NCBI GenBank assembly: GCA_905221605.1
Contig: CAJNDS010002141.1
Coordinates: 516,878 to 580,877, forward strand
DNA length: 64,000 nt
DNA from: Symbiodinium natans
Taxonomy: Eukaryota; Sar; Dinophyceae; Suessiales; Symbiodiniaceae
Direction of reading: 5' to 3'
Part shown: piece by piece, positions 49,201 through 59,078 of the stretch
How the letters are laid out: the number at the start of each line of letters is the position of its first letter
Position numbering within the stretch: the first letter of the stretch is position 1
Position numbers and translations under genes: made by a program
Notes under the pieces: model-generated
What the model was told of the DNA's origin: nothing
What the model saw: the letters and a program-made list of their open reading frames with translations, nothing else
Database searches by the model: none

Positions 49201-51851
49201 CGGCTCCGCGCGCACGCACATGGACAGTTTTTTCCTCAGCCTGCTTGATCCTGTGACGGCTCCCTGGGACGAAATCAGCTTGGGTGTGGGGTTTAGGGTT
49301 GGGTTTAGGGTTTAGGGTTTAGGGGTTGTAGGGTTTAGAGTTTAGGGTCTAGTGTTTAGGGTTTAGTGTTCAAGGTTTAGGGTTCAGGGTTTGGGGTTTA
49401 ACGTCGTGGCGTCCCAGGGCAACAACGCACCCTCTGCCTGAAATCCGACACCTCATTGAGAGTCCTGCTTGACGTCTTTCCTTGTTTAGGGTTTAGGGTG
49501 TATAGGGTTTAGGGTTTAGGGATGTTACATGGTCTGAATATGGTCCCTTACCTTCTTTAAAGGGTTCTGAAGTAGTACACTCCCTTGGGTTTAAGAGGGT
49601 ATATCAGGGGCATATTAGGATTCCCCCAAAAGGGGCATATTAGGATTCCCCCAAAGAGGGGCCCATATTAATTAAGGGGCCATGTAACTGCCCCAAGATC
49701 GTTGGGCTGTCTGGTTTTCAGAAAGTGAGTCTAGGATCTCTAGGAATGACAAGCTGTGTTGAGCCTTTATTGCATCACTTGCTTCGTGAGAAAGGTAGGA
49801 CGCAAAACCCTAGACCCCTAACCCATGAGTCCCAAAGGATATGGTCGACTTCATCAAGAACTGGCAGCAGCCAATCTCACTCTGCGGTGTTGAGATCACG
49901 AGCACCAAGCGCAACCAGGCGCTACGTCTCGGTCTCCGTCTTCGTCGGCAAGCCCTCCTTTTTAGGGCTCAGGGTTTAGGGATTAGGGATTAGGGATTAG
50001 GGTTTAGAGTTTAGGGTATGCCCTGAGTCCGAAGTGTAGGATTCCAGTGTGTGTGTGTGTGACCCTACGCCCTAAACTTTTACCAAGCGTCTCAACGGGT
50101 TGCAGGGCACGAGTCGTAAGTGCATGCTGATGCTTGGGTTTAGGACTTGGGGTTTGGGGGTTTAGGGTACATCGGTACCCTAAACCCTAAACCCTAAACC
50201 CTAGGTGCTGGTACCCATGCTGAGCGGCGTCTTCTACATTCTGGGCCGGGCGCTGATGCAGGCTGGGGCCTTATACTTAGGGTTTAGGGTTTAGGGTTTA
50301 GGGTTTAGGGTTTAGGGTTCAGGGTTCTGGGTTCAGGGTTCAGGGTTTAGCGTTTAGGGTTTAAGGCTGATACTTGGTGTTTTGTTTTTACACCTGTAGG
50401 GTGTTAGGGTGTATAGGGTGTAGGGTTTAGGCCTTATAGGGTTGCAGGGTTCAGGGTTGGGTGTAGGGTTCAGGGTTTAGGGTTGTTGGATTGTAGGGTC
50501 TCAAAGCCTCCCTGGACTCTCTGGACTTACGAAGCTCCTGCAAAACCCAAGACCTGCCAGCAAACCCCTTTCAAATCCTCATAAACACGAACCCTCCCCC
50601 CCCCCCCTCCCCCAGGCGCAGACTGTGGACCAAACCGTGGTTCAGGGCATCGAATTTTGGGCTTGGGGTGTTCGGGTGTCCGCGTTTCGTGAGGAAATGA
50701 GGTTTGAAATGGGATTTAGGCTCAGGGTTCACGGTGTTTATGTAAGAGTGCAGGGTTCAGGGTTCAGGGTTTAGGGTTTAGGGTTAGGGTTTAGGTTTAG
50801 GGTTTAGGATTTAGGGTCTTGGGTCTAGGGTCTAGGGTTTAGGGTTTAGGGTTTAGGGTTTAGGGTTTAGGGTTTAGGGTTTAGGGTGAAGTGTAACGGG
50901 GCAAGAGCTAGAGGAAAGGGTTAGAGGTCTTCTGCAGGGGATTTAGGGGTTGGGGCTATGCAAGGCCGGCATCCCGAGCCCCTTCAACCTTTCGGGCCCA
51001 GATCCCAAACCCTAAACCCTAAACCCTAAACCCTAAACCCTAAACCCTAAACCCTAAACCCTAAACCCAAACCCTAAACCCTAAACCCTAACCCCTAAGC
51101 CCTAAACCCTAAACCCTGAAACCCTAAGTCCTCGAACCCGAAGTCTCCAAATCCAGAACCTTAAACCCTACTATTTCCCTCAGGCCCCAAGGCCCTCAAC
51201 CCTAAGCCCGAAGCCCTCAGCCCTAACTCGAAGCCCTAAGCCCTAAGCCTTAACCCCAAGCCCCAAGCCCCAAGCCCTAAGCCCTAACCCTCTTCTTGGT
51301 GGAGCCTCTGCAGGTGAACTGGGCCAGCCGCCTCGAGGCAGGGTTTTGGGTAAAGGGTTTGCAGGGTTTCGTTGGGAAATGAGGCTTGGTATTCTAAGCC
51401 CTAAACCCTAGCTAAAGCCCGAAACAAGTAAACCCTTCACCCTAAACCCTAGAGTCCGGTCAATCTCATCAAAGAAAGGCTACCTAGGAGCGTCAGTGCA
51501 TGCTGGGGTTGAGGGTTCTAGGGTTCTGGGGTTCTGGGGTTTAGGGTTTCGGGTTTTGGGTGTAGGGCTTAGGGTAACTGTAAAGCCTACAGCCTAAACC
51601 CAAAAAAACCTAAAACCTATAAACCCTAAACCCAACCTCAACCCCTAGACCCCTGAGCCCCCCCGAAGCCTAAACCTGCAGGTCATCGCACAGCAGACAG
51701 CTGGTGTTGAGCTCCTTGGTTACCCAGTGGTACCCTTTTTCCCTTTTTTGGTTCAAGGTTCCCCCATAAAGTAACCACCCCCAAAAAGGGTTGCCCGTAT
51801 ATTAGTATGGTCACTGGGCTACCAAGGCTCGGGCAACTGGGAATCACCTAA
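37394..51851 (+). CDS. Membrane protein gene(s), scattered exons, possibly continuing the 25-34 kb gene
   Basis: Candidate + strand exons: about 37394-37490 (RIVENEVLAGMFEKFGTIAH), 38016-38097 (KALGWQYWSLMEGLRLTLLL, then TAA), about 41412-41468 (TWLQGLIAEGWRLLQEVAQ), about 42730-42892 (QLQRYTLFFDDVREGRPQGE), 44222-44261 plus 44479-44545 (LRKQTRRRATVVGDDEQLQE), about 45228-45340 (VKILAARRFSLLRIVTRANA), about 45976-46055 (VHVEKLLIGMVVVTVLCLGA, hydrophobic), about 46695-46765 (RYVTSEMLLVASEDSLTSAS), about 47940-47993 plus 48142-48205 (NLLAIFVLVLSILNKLVALN), about 48979-49013 plus 49174-49285 (FEVTLDMPIGSARTHMDSFF), about 49838-49920 (DMVDFIKNWQQPISLCGVEI), about 50205-50275 (VLVPMLSGVFYILGRALMQA, hydrophobic) and 51681-51710 plus 51827-51851 (VIAQQTAGVELGQLGIT, TAA). 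Several could span membranes. Three joins are exact across family A introners. Product unknown; the number of genes is unknown. Confidence 0.55.
37846..37968. repeat. CCCTAAA array, about 17 units
   Basis: Near-perfect tandem run. Confidence 0.95.
38486..38582 (+). mobile_element. Family B element, degenerate
   Basis: CTAGGACGCAGAGTCGGCCC at the left, CAACCAAAAAGGGCACC and GTCGGGTCTAG at the right. Confidence 0.6.
39127..39219 (+). mobile_element. Family E element, inverted core
   Basis: CTTGGGATGCTGCCC at the left; TAAGGGGGTACTAGAATCCC inside, in which the GTAC motif is turned relative to other copies; TATAAGGGGGAACATCCCC at the right. Confidence 0.65.
39297..39450. repeat. CCCTAAA/CCCCTAAA array
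   Basis: About 20 units of heptamer and octamer mixed. Confidence 0.9.
40384..40491 (+). mobile_element. Family B element
   Basis: GGACCCAGAGGCAGGCCCGT at the left, AAACCAAAAAGGGCACCC and TTACTCCTGGGTCTAG at the right. Followed directly by family D-like GGCCCAAGTATATACTATGT. Confidence 0.7.
41188..41333 (+). mobile_element. Family C MITE, copy 6, left arm decayed
   Basis: From GGGATAACCCCTATAAGGCC to CATGAACCTTCAAGTA it is nearly identical to copy 2 at 13645-13799; the first 40 bp are diverged. Confidence 0.75.
41935..42060 (+). mobile_element. Family B element
   Basis: ACTCCCAGAGTAGGCCCTCA at the left, CTACTGAAAAGGGCACCC, GGTTACTTTTGTGTTTAGTC at the right; ends partly eroded. Confidence 0.55.
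42294..42415. repeat. TTTAGGG then TTTCGGG variant array
   Basis: Seven TTTCGGG heptamers in tandem (about 42362-42412) follow TTTAGGG and TTCAGGG units. Confidence 0.9.
42657..42735. repeat. TTTAGGG array before an exon
   Basis: Eleven perfect units immediately upstream of the exon QLQRYTLFFDDVREG. Confidence 0.95.
43193..43230. repeat. Poly-G run
   Basis: About 29 consecutive G after TTTAGGG-type repeats. Confidence 0.95.
43230..43660. other. 430 bp unique AT-richer sequence without repeats
   Basis: Unusual for this window because it lacks telomeric units. Only short open stretches; CTTGCCCCCCTGACT is duplicated near 43340-43365. No gene recognised. Confidence 0.5.
43668..43925. repeat. 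CCCTAAA array and opposing TTTAGGG array
   Basis: About ten CCCTAAA units (43668-43740) and about 13 TTTAGGG units (43831-43923), 90 bp apart and opposite. Confidence 0.93.
43925..44035 (+). mobile_element. Family F element, truncated
   Basis: TTCATGGGCCCTTTATATGG, CATACCTCCTTTAAACGGTT, TATGGGCCCGGAAC, TATAGGGTATATTAAGGGGG. The left end abuts the TTTAGGG array. Confidence 0.6.
44066..44166 (+). mobile_element. Family E reference copy, uninterrupted
   Basis: CTTGAGATGTTCCCCCTTAC and GGGGGAACATCCCAAC with inner arms ACAGCCCTATGATAGGGAT and ATCCCCATTAAGGACTGT. No telomeric insert, so it shows the original centre (CCCCCCATTAGAATCCC). Confidence 0.8.
44266..44478 (+). mobile_element. Family A introner with telomeric insert, TSD GCCA/GCTA
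   Basis: Left end CTCAGTAGCGCAGTGGTACC, right end GTTGCTGGGCTACCAAG. Flanks GCCA (44262-44265) and GCTA (44479-44482) differ at one base. Removal of 44262-44478 (GC-AG) gives LRKQTRRRATVVGDDEQ. A GAACCCT/CCCTAAA tract (about 44359-44442) sits in the right half. Confidence 0.8.
45019..45131 (+). mobile_element. Family A element, complete
   Basis: CTTGGCCGCCCGGTGGTACC and TATGGTTACTGGGTTACCAAG (split TATGGTTACTGG, GTTACCAAG). No internal telomeric units, but CCCTAAA follows at once. Confidence 0.8.
45602..45735 (+). mobile_element. Family F element
   Basis: TCATTGGTCCTTTATGTGGT, CCTTACCTCCTTAAAAAGG, TTGTATAGGGTATATAATTA, GGGCCCATAAG. A small ORF at 45620-45820 is only this element. Confidence 0.6.
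46972..47165 (+). repeat. 96-bp tandem duplication
   Basis: CTGGGTCAAAGGGGTTTAGT at 46981 recurs at 47077 with the following 80 bp virtually unchanged (GGGGGCTTTAGGGGGCTTTA included). Built of telomere-like G-rich DNA. Confidence 0.9.
47620..47723 (+). mobile_element. Family E element, uninterrupted
   Basis: GTTGTCATGTTCCCCCCTAT and GGGGGAACATCCCAAC, centre GACCCCCTATTATAATCCC. Confidence 0.78.
47757..47913. repeat. CCCTAAA array
   Basis: About 20 units with CCCTCAA and CCCGGA interruptions, ending just before an exon. Confidence 0.93.
47998..48141 (+). mobile_element. Family A introner, centre replaced by TTTAGGG, TSD GCAT
   Basis: Ends CTTGGTGGCCCAGTGGTATC and GGCAACTGGTCTACCAAG, flanked by GCAT at 47994-47997 and 48142-48145. 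Removal (GC-AG) gives FVLVLSILNKLVALNQMF. The middle of the family A body is gone and about eleven TTTAGGG units take its place. Confidence 0.88.
48514..48620 (+). mobile_element. Family D element
   Basis: AAGGGTCCATGTACCTTATC and GATGTACATGGACCCTTAGG with inner GGCCC/GGCCCAAGTA arms. It overlaps the small ORF 48397-48618, which is therefore doubtful. Confidence 0.7.
48915..49185 (+). other. Duplicated exon: one copy continuous, one copy interrupted by a family I element
   Basis: Copy 1 (48915-48957) reads KKKLDRLHFEVT without a break. Copy 2 (48979-49013) reads KEKLDRLRF, is cut by a family I element and TTTAGGG units, and continues at 49174 with FEVTLDMP. The join in copy 1 (CTTTGAAGTCAC) matches the right-hand exon start (49174-49185). 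Confidence 0.65.
49017..49093 (+). mobile_element. Family I element at an exon border
   Basis: AGCAGCTGAATGAGTACACT, CCCCTATAGAACTGATCGTG, CACTTTTGTGGGCTTAGGG, passing into TTTAGGG units. Confidence 0.7.
49521..49695 (+). mobile_element. Family F element with internal tandem duplication
   Basis: GATGTTACATGGTCTGAATA and GGGGCCATGTAACTGCCCCAAG (split GGGGCCATGTAAC, TGCCCCAAG) are inverted. GGGGCATATTAGGATTCCCC is repeated twice or three times at about 49608-49660. Confidence 0.75.
51008..51300. repeat. CCCTAAA array grading into CCCTAAG/CCCCAAG
   Basis: About 16 perfect units to about 51120, then degenerate units. Confidence 0.85.
51715..51826 (+). mobile_element. Family A introner, reference copy, TSD GCTC
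   Basis: Ends CTTGGTTACCCAGTGGTACC and GTCACTGGGCTACCAAG, flanked by GCTC at 51711-51714 and 51827-51830. No telomeric units inside, so this 112-bp copy best shows the unit. The centre is also palindromic (CCCTTTTTTGG / CCAAAAAGGG). Removal (GC-AG) gives QQTAGVELGQLGIT and a stop. Confidence 0.92.
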
Positions 51852-53040
51852 GGCCTTAGATCTCGTAGAACCACCCTCTTAGCCAACGTCCCGAGCTCAG
51901 GGCGCGGTTTTAGGGTTTTGGAGTTTTCCCGGCTTATAGGACAGTGCCCCGCAAGCCTAAAACCCTTAAACCCTAAAGCCCCAGACCCTCACATCCGCAC
52001 ATCCTTGAAGCTCTTAATAGGCCCCAAAACCCTCCACTACAACCCTCAAACCGACGACCCCCCCCCCCCCCCCCTAATTTTAGGGTTTATAGAGTTTGGG
52101 GGTGTATCTCCCCTGAACCCTACAGTAAGCGCAACCCGCGTGAACAAACACTCGTGCCAGAGGCTGGCAGTATGCACGGGGACCTACGAAAAGCAGCAGG
52201 GTTGAGGGCTTAGGGCCTTGTATAGTAGAGTTGCGAGGGCCTTAAACCAGGTCATGAGTCATGAATATCAATATTGCAACCTGAACCTCAAGAGATGCTG
52301 TGGCTTTTGTTGACTCTCACCGCGCAAACCGTCCCTGAGCTCGACACGTGCCAAGATTTCGCCAAACAGCCATAGACAGCTGAACAAGCTTCAGTTACAT
52401 GCTGTGGTAGCTTGTTTGCAGGGACCCGAAGAAAGACCGTTTGCCTCATATCTCCTACAACCTGACTGTATTTGGGGATTTGCTTCAGCATCAACATTCT
52501 TCGGCCCCCCCTTATTTCGAGTTTTGTGAGATGGTGCTCTTACGCATTGCTAGTAATCCTGGGCTTGAACGTCCTTCTGCTGAGCGACCACGCTGCAGCA
52601 ATCTTTACCCTATACTTCCAGGGACCCTGGTAGTTAGGTTAAGGGTTTAGGGTTTAGGGTTTAGGGCTTAGGGCTTAGGGCTTAGGGCTTAGGGCTTACG
52701 ATTTGGGGTTTATTGTTTAGGGTTACGGCATGAGAAGTAGGTCCGTGGAAGTACAGGGTGGGCACAAGGGCAATTTCCAGGCAGATTTTTGCACATTTTG
52801 CGCTAGGGCCGCATGCTTTTGCGTCAGGTGCGGAATTGCATTAGAGACTGGCGAAGCAGAGCTGGTAATGTGGCGAGGAGCGCCGACAATGGAACATGGC
52901 AAAACCTCTCCTACGAACCCGAAACCCTAAACCCGAAACCCTAAACCCTAAACCCTAAACCCAAAACCCCAAAGTCCAAACCTCAACCCAAGACTACGTC
53001 AAGAGGGGGTGTCAGCATTCCAGCGACGGGCCAGAGAGAC
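51852..53040. other. 1.2 kb mostly unique, no secure gene
   Basis: Less repeat-rich than its surroundings. Contains a C run (52050-52074), open stretches at 52441-52650 and 52730-52930 with no domain, and a TTTAGGG/CTTAGGG tract (52645-52700). Confidence 0.45.
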
Positions 53041-53044
53041 GCAT

Positions 53045-56000
53045 AAGCCATGGGATTTGGCCTCCCCAAAAGGGGTAAAGGCGACATGCTCGAATGGACC
53101 AAGGTTCAACGGAAGGTTGAAGCTCTAGGGTTTAGGGTTTATAAAGGGTTTAGGGTTTAGGGTCCATTGGCATACTCCAGTGCGGCAAGGGTAGCTTCTA
53201 GATTGAAGAACCGGAATTCAGCAGTGCTTTGAGGCCCTTCGAGACCTGATCTTGCAAGTCAAGAGCTCGCGAGACAACATTTGCAGCTACCAAAGGGGTT
53301 AGGCCTTTTCCCAGCCCCCGACATCTGGGAGATTCACTTAGCACATATCGTAGACCCAGAGTAGGCCCTTATTGCCTTTTTTTAGCGTTGAGCTTCCCTT
53401 AAACTCCCTGTAAACCAAAAAGGGTACCCTTCTTTATTCCTAGGTTACTCTTGGGTCTAGTATCTTTCAACACCTCAAACCTCACCTAGGCTTTGGGGTT
53501 TTGAGATGTGTTTAGTACAGAGATTTTGGGTCGAGGGTCCCGGCCCTATAATTGATCCTGAACCCCAAAACCCCAAAACTACTCGAGTCTTCCGGTGCGT
53601 AGTGCGAGAAAGCTTGCCAAAAGCCCAGATTTGAATTCTGCAGCCCCCGAAGAAACCCCCCGTAACCTGCATAGCGAGGGTTCAGGGCTTTCCCTTCTTT
53701 AAAGGGTTCTGAAGTATGGGCCCTTGGGTTTTTGCGGGGTATACAAGGGGTATATAAGTTTTCCCATACAAAGGGGCCATGCAACTGCCCTAAGATTTGG
53801 GGTTTAGGGTGTAGTTTTGGGGGGATTTGGAGTACAGCCTGAGGGGTACTTGGAACTGTTGAAGAAGCATCCATTATATTGCGTGGTGGTCTCTTTAAGT
53901 AGGGTTTCTGTTTTGTAAGGGGGTTCTTATTCGGGTATCTAGGGGCTATATTAAGGTATAAGGGTAACAGACAAAGAGGCCACCGGCCTTTTTAAAGCAT
54001 CCACCTCTGCCCAGAACCAGCTCGAGCTGTGGGACATTGCCAAGGGTGAGAGGATCAAGGCCAGCCATGAATCGAAAAGCACCATCTAGATCACTTGGGG
54101 CTTAGGGTTTAGGGTTCATGGGGTTGAGGAAGGGTCGACCGTAAACCATGGATCGAAAACAGCAACACAATCTTGGTCATCAGGGTTTAGGTGGTGACCC
54201 AGATGATCCTGAAATCCATGAAAACCCGCGGCCCCCTACACGCCCCAAAGCCCCCCCCCCTAAAGCCCCCTAAAGCCCCCTACAGCCCCCCTACACCCCC
54301 CTACAGCCCCCTACAGCCCCCTAAACACCCTAAGCCCTAAACCCCAAACCCCTTAACGCCCCCTGAACACCCTAAGCCCCAAAGTCCAAACTCCCTAAAG
54401 CCCCCTAAGCACCCTAAGCCCTAGGACCTAAACCCCAGACCCCCTAAAGCCCCCTACACGCCCTAAGCACTGGAGGGGCCGAAGCAGCCCCCTGAGTTTT
54501 ATGGGTGCAACCACACGCTTTGGCAAGAGAACGCTGGCTCTTTCAGGTTATGGTCAGGGTTTAAGGTTGAGGATTCAGGGTTTCAGGTTTGGGGTTTAGA
54601 GTTTAAGGTTTCGGGTTCAGGGTTCAGAGTTTCAGTTTAGGGTTTAGGGTTTAGGGTTTAGGGTTTAGGGTTTAGGGTTTAGGGTTTAGGGTTTAGGGTT
54701 TAGGGTTTAGGGTTTAAGGCTCAGGGTTTAGGGTTCACACAATGATCTTCGTCTCGGACCTTGTTTGCAACCGGGGACAGCGAGGAATCCTTGAAGGTGA
54801 GTCCAGGTTTAGGGTTTGGGATTCAGGGTTTAGGGTTTGGGGTTTGGGGTGTGGGGTTTGGGGTTTGGGGTTTTGGGTTTAGGGTGACCCAGGGTAGGCC
54901 CTTGTTCCCTCTTCTTGAGGGTTTCGGTGCCCTTATAAGTCCCTTTAAGCCGAAAAGGGGACCCTTGTTATTCCTAGGTTACTTTTGTGTCTGGTTCCAA
55001 CCCTAAACCCCCAACCGCCTAAGCCCTCAAACCCTCCTGCGCAGGTGTTGCCGTGGCGAGGCAAAGGGATGGAGGCAGAGGGAACCAGTGCTTCGGCGTT
55101 TAGGGTTTAGGGTTTAGGGTTTAGGGTTTAGGGGGTCTCTAAGCGTCTAGTGGCTCTCCCTTTTTTACTACTATGTCTTCAGGTTCAACAAGCCCATAGC
55201 AAGGCAAATCCTAAGCCCTCAACCCTAAACCCTAAACCCTGTAAACCCTAAACCCTGAACACTGAACCCTAAACCCTACACCCTACTAAGAAGAGCTTGG
55301 GGTTTGTCGGGGCCGGGGGGGGGGGGTTCTTTCGGCTTAGGGTTTTTTGAGCTTGGTGAGCTGCTCAGGACAAGAGCCCGGAAGCCGCAACCTCAAGCCC
55401 ACATGGCTTTAGACCCTGACCCCTGAACCCTGACCCTCAACCCCTACACCCTCACACCCGAAGCCCTAAACCCTAAACTCTAAACCGGGTTCTGCAGCGC
55501 CCTTTGAGTGGGGGACGTGGCATGCCCTTGCCGCAATTTGTAATCTAAGGCCCTACACCTCGAACCTGGGCCTAAAACCTTCAATTCGGCCATCCCGGCG
55601 CTCACGCCCGGACAGAAGTGCCAACTAATGGTGTCGATCCAACTTCGATGCAAGGAGCTCCATGGCGCCGATTCAAGAGCCCGCGGAAGATGACGGTTAC
55701 ATCGACCGGAGATGTGGCAGAGGGCCCACTGCAATATACAGGGCTTTTCGTCGGTGATGCCACCAGACGTAGAAAAAAACAAGTGAAGATTCAGCATGTG
55801 GACTTTGAACTTAAACCTCGAAATTGCTCAAAATGTTCACTCTACTACGCCATGCCTCGAGGAGCATGCTCACACCGGTAGCCCCCCTACCCCCTGAACC
55901 CTCACCTGGACAGACCTGCCCTCTTCCCCGCCTATAACGACTCAGCCCTTAGACTTCCTGGTTTAGGGTTTGGGGTTGGGGGTTTTGTGGAAACCCTGAA

Positions 56001-58957
56001 CCCCAAACCCGAAACCCTAAACCCCTAGGGTTTTATGGTGTGGATGTGTAGTTGAGGTGTAGGTTTCAGACATCCGGCATCTTCACCCAACAGCTACTCG
56101 GCTGTTGCGGATATTTAGGATGTTTCTGGTGCACCAGAAGGGACCAGAATGTAGGTAATTGACAACATACCCCTGATTTCCGGAATGTGCCTTAAGTTAT
56201 ACGAGGGATCCTAAAAAAGTAATTGAAGGTATCTTCGTCATGACTTAGGGGGCATTGGGGCTCTTGTGGACCCTAAAACCTCAACCCTGAACACCCGGTC
56301 CCTAAACCTGATCGCCAGGAGCCGGCATGCTTCTTGTGCGCCGGGCCGTCGGTGTTTTCATCAGGGCTCACACAATTGAGGTCGCCCTTGTTTCTTTAAG
56401 GGGTGATGTAGGGTTTAGGCTTTATAGGGTTATAGGGTTTAGGGTTTAGGGTTTAGGGCTACAGGGTTTCCTATACAGCAGCTTTAGGGCTTCTAGGGTT
56501 AATAGGGTTCAGGTTTTAGGGTTTAGGGTTCAAGGGTTTCCTATACAGCAGCCTTCGGGCCCAAGTATATACTATGTGGGTACATGGACCCTAAACCCTA
56601 AACCCTAAACCCTAAACCCTAAACGGGTTTAGGGTTTAGGGTTTAGGGTTAGGGCTTAGGCTGTCCCTAAGCTTCCCTAAGATTCCCTAGGTACCTACCC
56701 CCATGAACCGCCCCTCCCTCAAGGACCCTATAACCCCTGCAAGGTACACGGCACGGTTCTCAAAGGATCCGCAGAGCTCTCTCATCTGTGCAGGCGGGGC
56801 GCACGGCTTCCATGGGCCTGCACGATTCTGACGCCTGCAACCCTCAACCCCACGAAGCAGTTGGGGTTATGGGGTTTAGCCACCCTCAACCCTAAACCCT
56901 AACTCCTAAACCCTAAACCCTAAGCCCTAAACCGTAACCCTAAACCCTAAACCCTAAACCCTAAACCCTAAACCCTAAACCCTAAACTTTGGACCGGAAG
57001 CACTCTGCATTTCTTGACAACAGTACAAGAGCCGAAGGGCAAGGATGCAGTGTTTCTTGTAAGTGGGTAGAACTTTCTGAAGATCAGGGCCCCAGGGTTT
57101 CAGGGGTTTCAGGGTTTCAGGGTTTAGGGTTTCATGGTTTCATGGTTTCATGGTTTCATGGTTTCATGGTTTAGGGTTTAGGGTTTTCTTGCAAGGAGCC
57201 CCTGCCCCCGCCTCAAGACATGAGTAGAGCTACCGTCCTGTACTATGACTTGGATGCTAAGTTCCGTAAACCCTAATCACCCTAATCACCCTAAATCCTA
57301 AACCCTAAACCCTAAACCCCTTGCACACAACTTTTGCACTTCATGACTAGGGTTTGGGGTTTAGGTTTTAGGGTTTGGGGGTTTAGGGTTGAGTGTTTAG
57401 GCTTTTCTTCTTCTTAGGATTTGGTTTTTTTGGGGCTCAGGGAAGGTCAGGGTGCTTGTTGAAGGGTGTAATGTGTTGGGCCGAGCTTGATGGTTGTAGG
57501 GTTTGGGGTTTAGGGCGTTTTAGGGCGTTTTAGGGCTTGTGTGGGTCTTGCTGGTGGAGGGCTGAAGGTTTGGAGTATATACCTAGGCCTCAAAGGGGTT
57601 CTTATGTAGTAGCCCGAAACCCTAAACCCCTAAACCCTAAATCCTAAACCATAAATCCTAAACCCTAAACCCTAAACCCTAAACCCTAAATCCCAAACCT
57701 GATCCGTCAGGTGGGTCCTTCACCAGCTCCGAGGATGGGGGAGAGGCAAAAGTCTTCCATTATGGAGGCGCTTGGGGGGTTGGGGGTTAGGGTTTAGGGT
57801 TTAGGGTTTAGGGTGTAGGGTGTAGGGTGTAGGGTTTAGGGTGTAGAGTGTAGGGTGTAGGGTGTAGGGTGTGGCGAGTTTGGAGAATTTCCGTCACAAG
57901 AGTCTCATGGAAGGTTCATGTGGGCCTACCAAGCTCTGGCCCGAACTCCAAATCCTGCACCCTAAACCCTAAACCCTAAACCCCAACCCTAGACCCTAAA
58001 CCCTAAACCCTAAACGCTACACCCTGCACCCTACACCCTAAACCTTAACCCCTAAACCCTAAACCCTAAACCCTAAGCCCCAAACCCCAAACCTAAACCC
58101 TAAACCCTAAACACTAAACCCTAACTCTAGACCCTATAGCATCTGCCCACAGCTGCTAGGTTTGTTTTTTTTGCAGGCCAAGCGCCTGCCGCCAGACCAT
58201 GCAACGCCCCGAAAACTCGATGTCCTTTGCAGGTTTTCTAGGGGGGCCCTTGTCCCCTTTTGTCTAGGGCTTAGGGTTTAGGGTTTAGGTTTTAGGGTTT
58301 AGGGTTTAGGGTTTAGGTGCCCTTATGAGCCCCTTTAAACCAAAAAGGGTATAACCTTATCATTCCTACGTTACTCTTGGGTCTGGGTTTAGGGTTTAGG
58401 GTCTAGAGGGTGCGATCTGAGACAACGGGAAGCAAGATGGGGTCCTACTGCAAGTACAGAACACTATGGTTTCGAGTTTAGGGGGCCAACTTATCGGCTT
58501 CCAAACCTTCAACCCTTCAACTTCACGTGCACCCTTCAAATTCCAAGGTGCCGCTTGGAAGTACCTACGTTCAGGGTGTAAGATTTAAGGTATAGGAGCT
58601 TAGAGTATCAACTGAAAGAGTACTTTCACTTGAATCCTGCATCTGATCGGCCCGAGACTCCTGCCATAGACCTCGAAACCGCCCCTAAACCCTAAACCCT
58701 AAACCCTAAAGCCTAAACCCTAAACCCTAAACCCTAAACCAGAATCCCCAAACGCCAGGAGCCGCGCCGGCTGCCCACAACAAGTGCTTGGGCACAGTAG
58801 TGGCGTGGCTGCATCTGCCAGGTGTCGGAAGACGCATGCCGACTGTGTCGTCGAGGGCTTAAGGTGAGATGCTGAAGATTTAAATTCAGGGTTCAAGGTT
58901 TAGGGTGCGGAGGGCGTGACAATAGCAACAGACAACGTACCACGGACCACGGACCAC

Positions 58958-59012
<55 letters not shown>

Positions 59013-59025
59013 CACGACGACGTCC

Positions 59026-59078
<53 letters not shown>

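Noticed and set aside
53512-53874. 120-codon minus-strand ORF
   Set aside because: It overlaps a family F element and telomere-variant sequence and has no domain.
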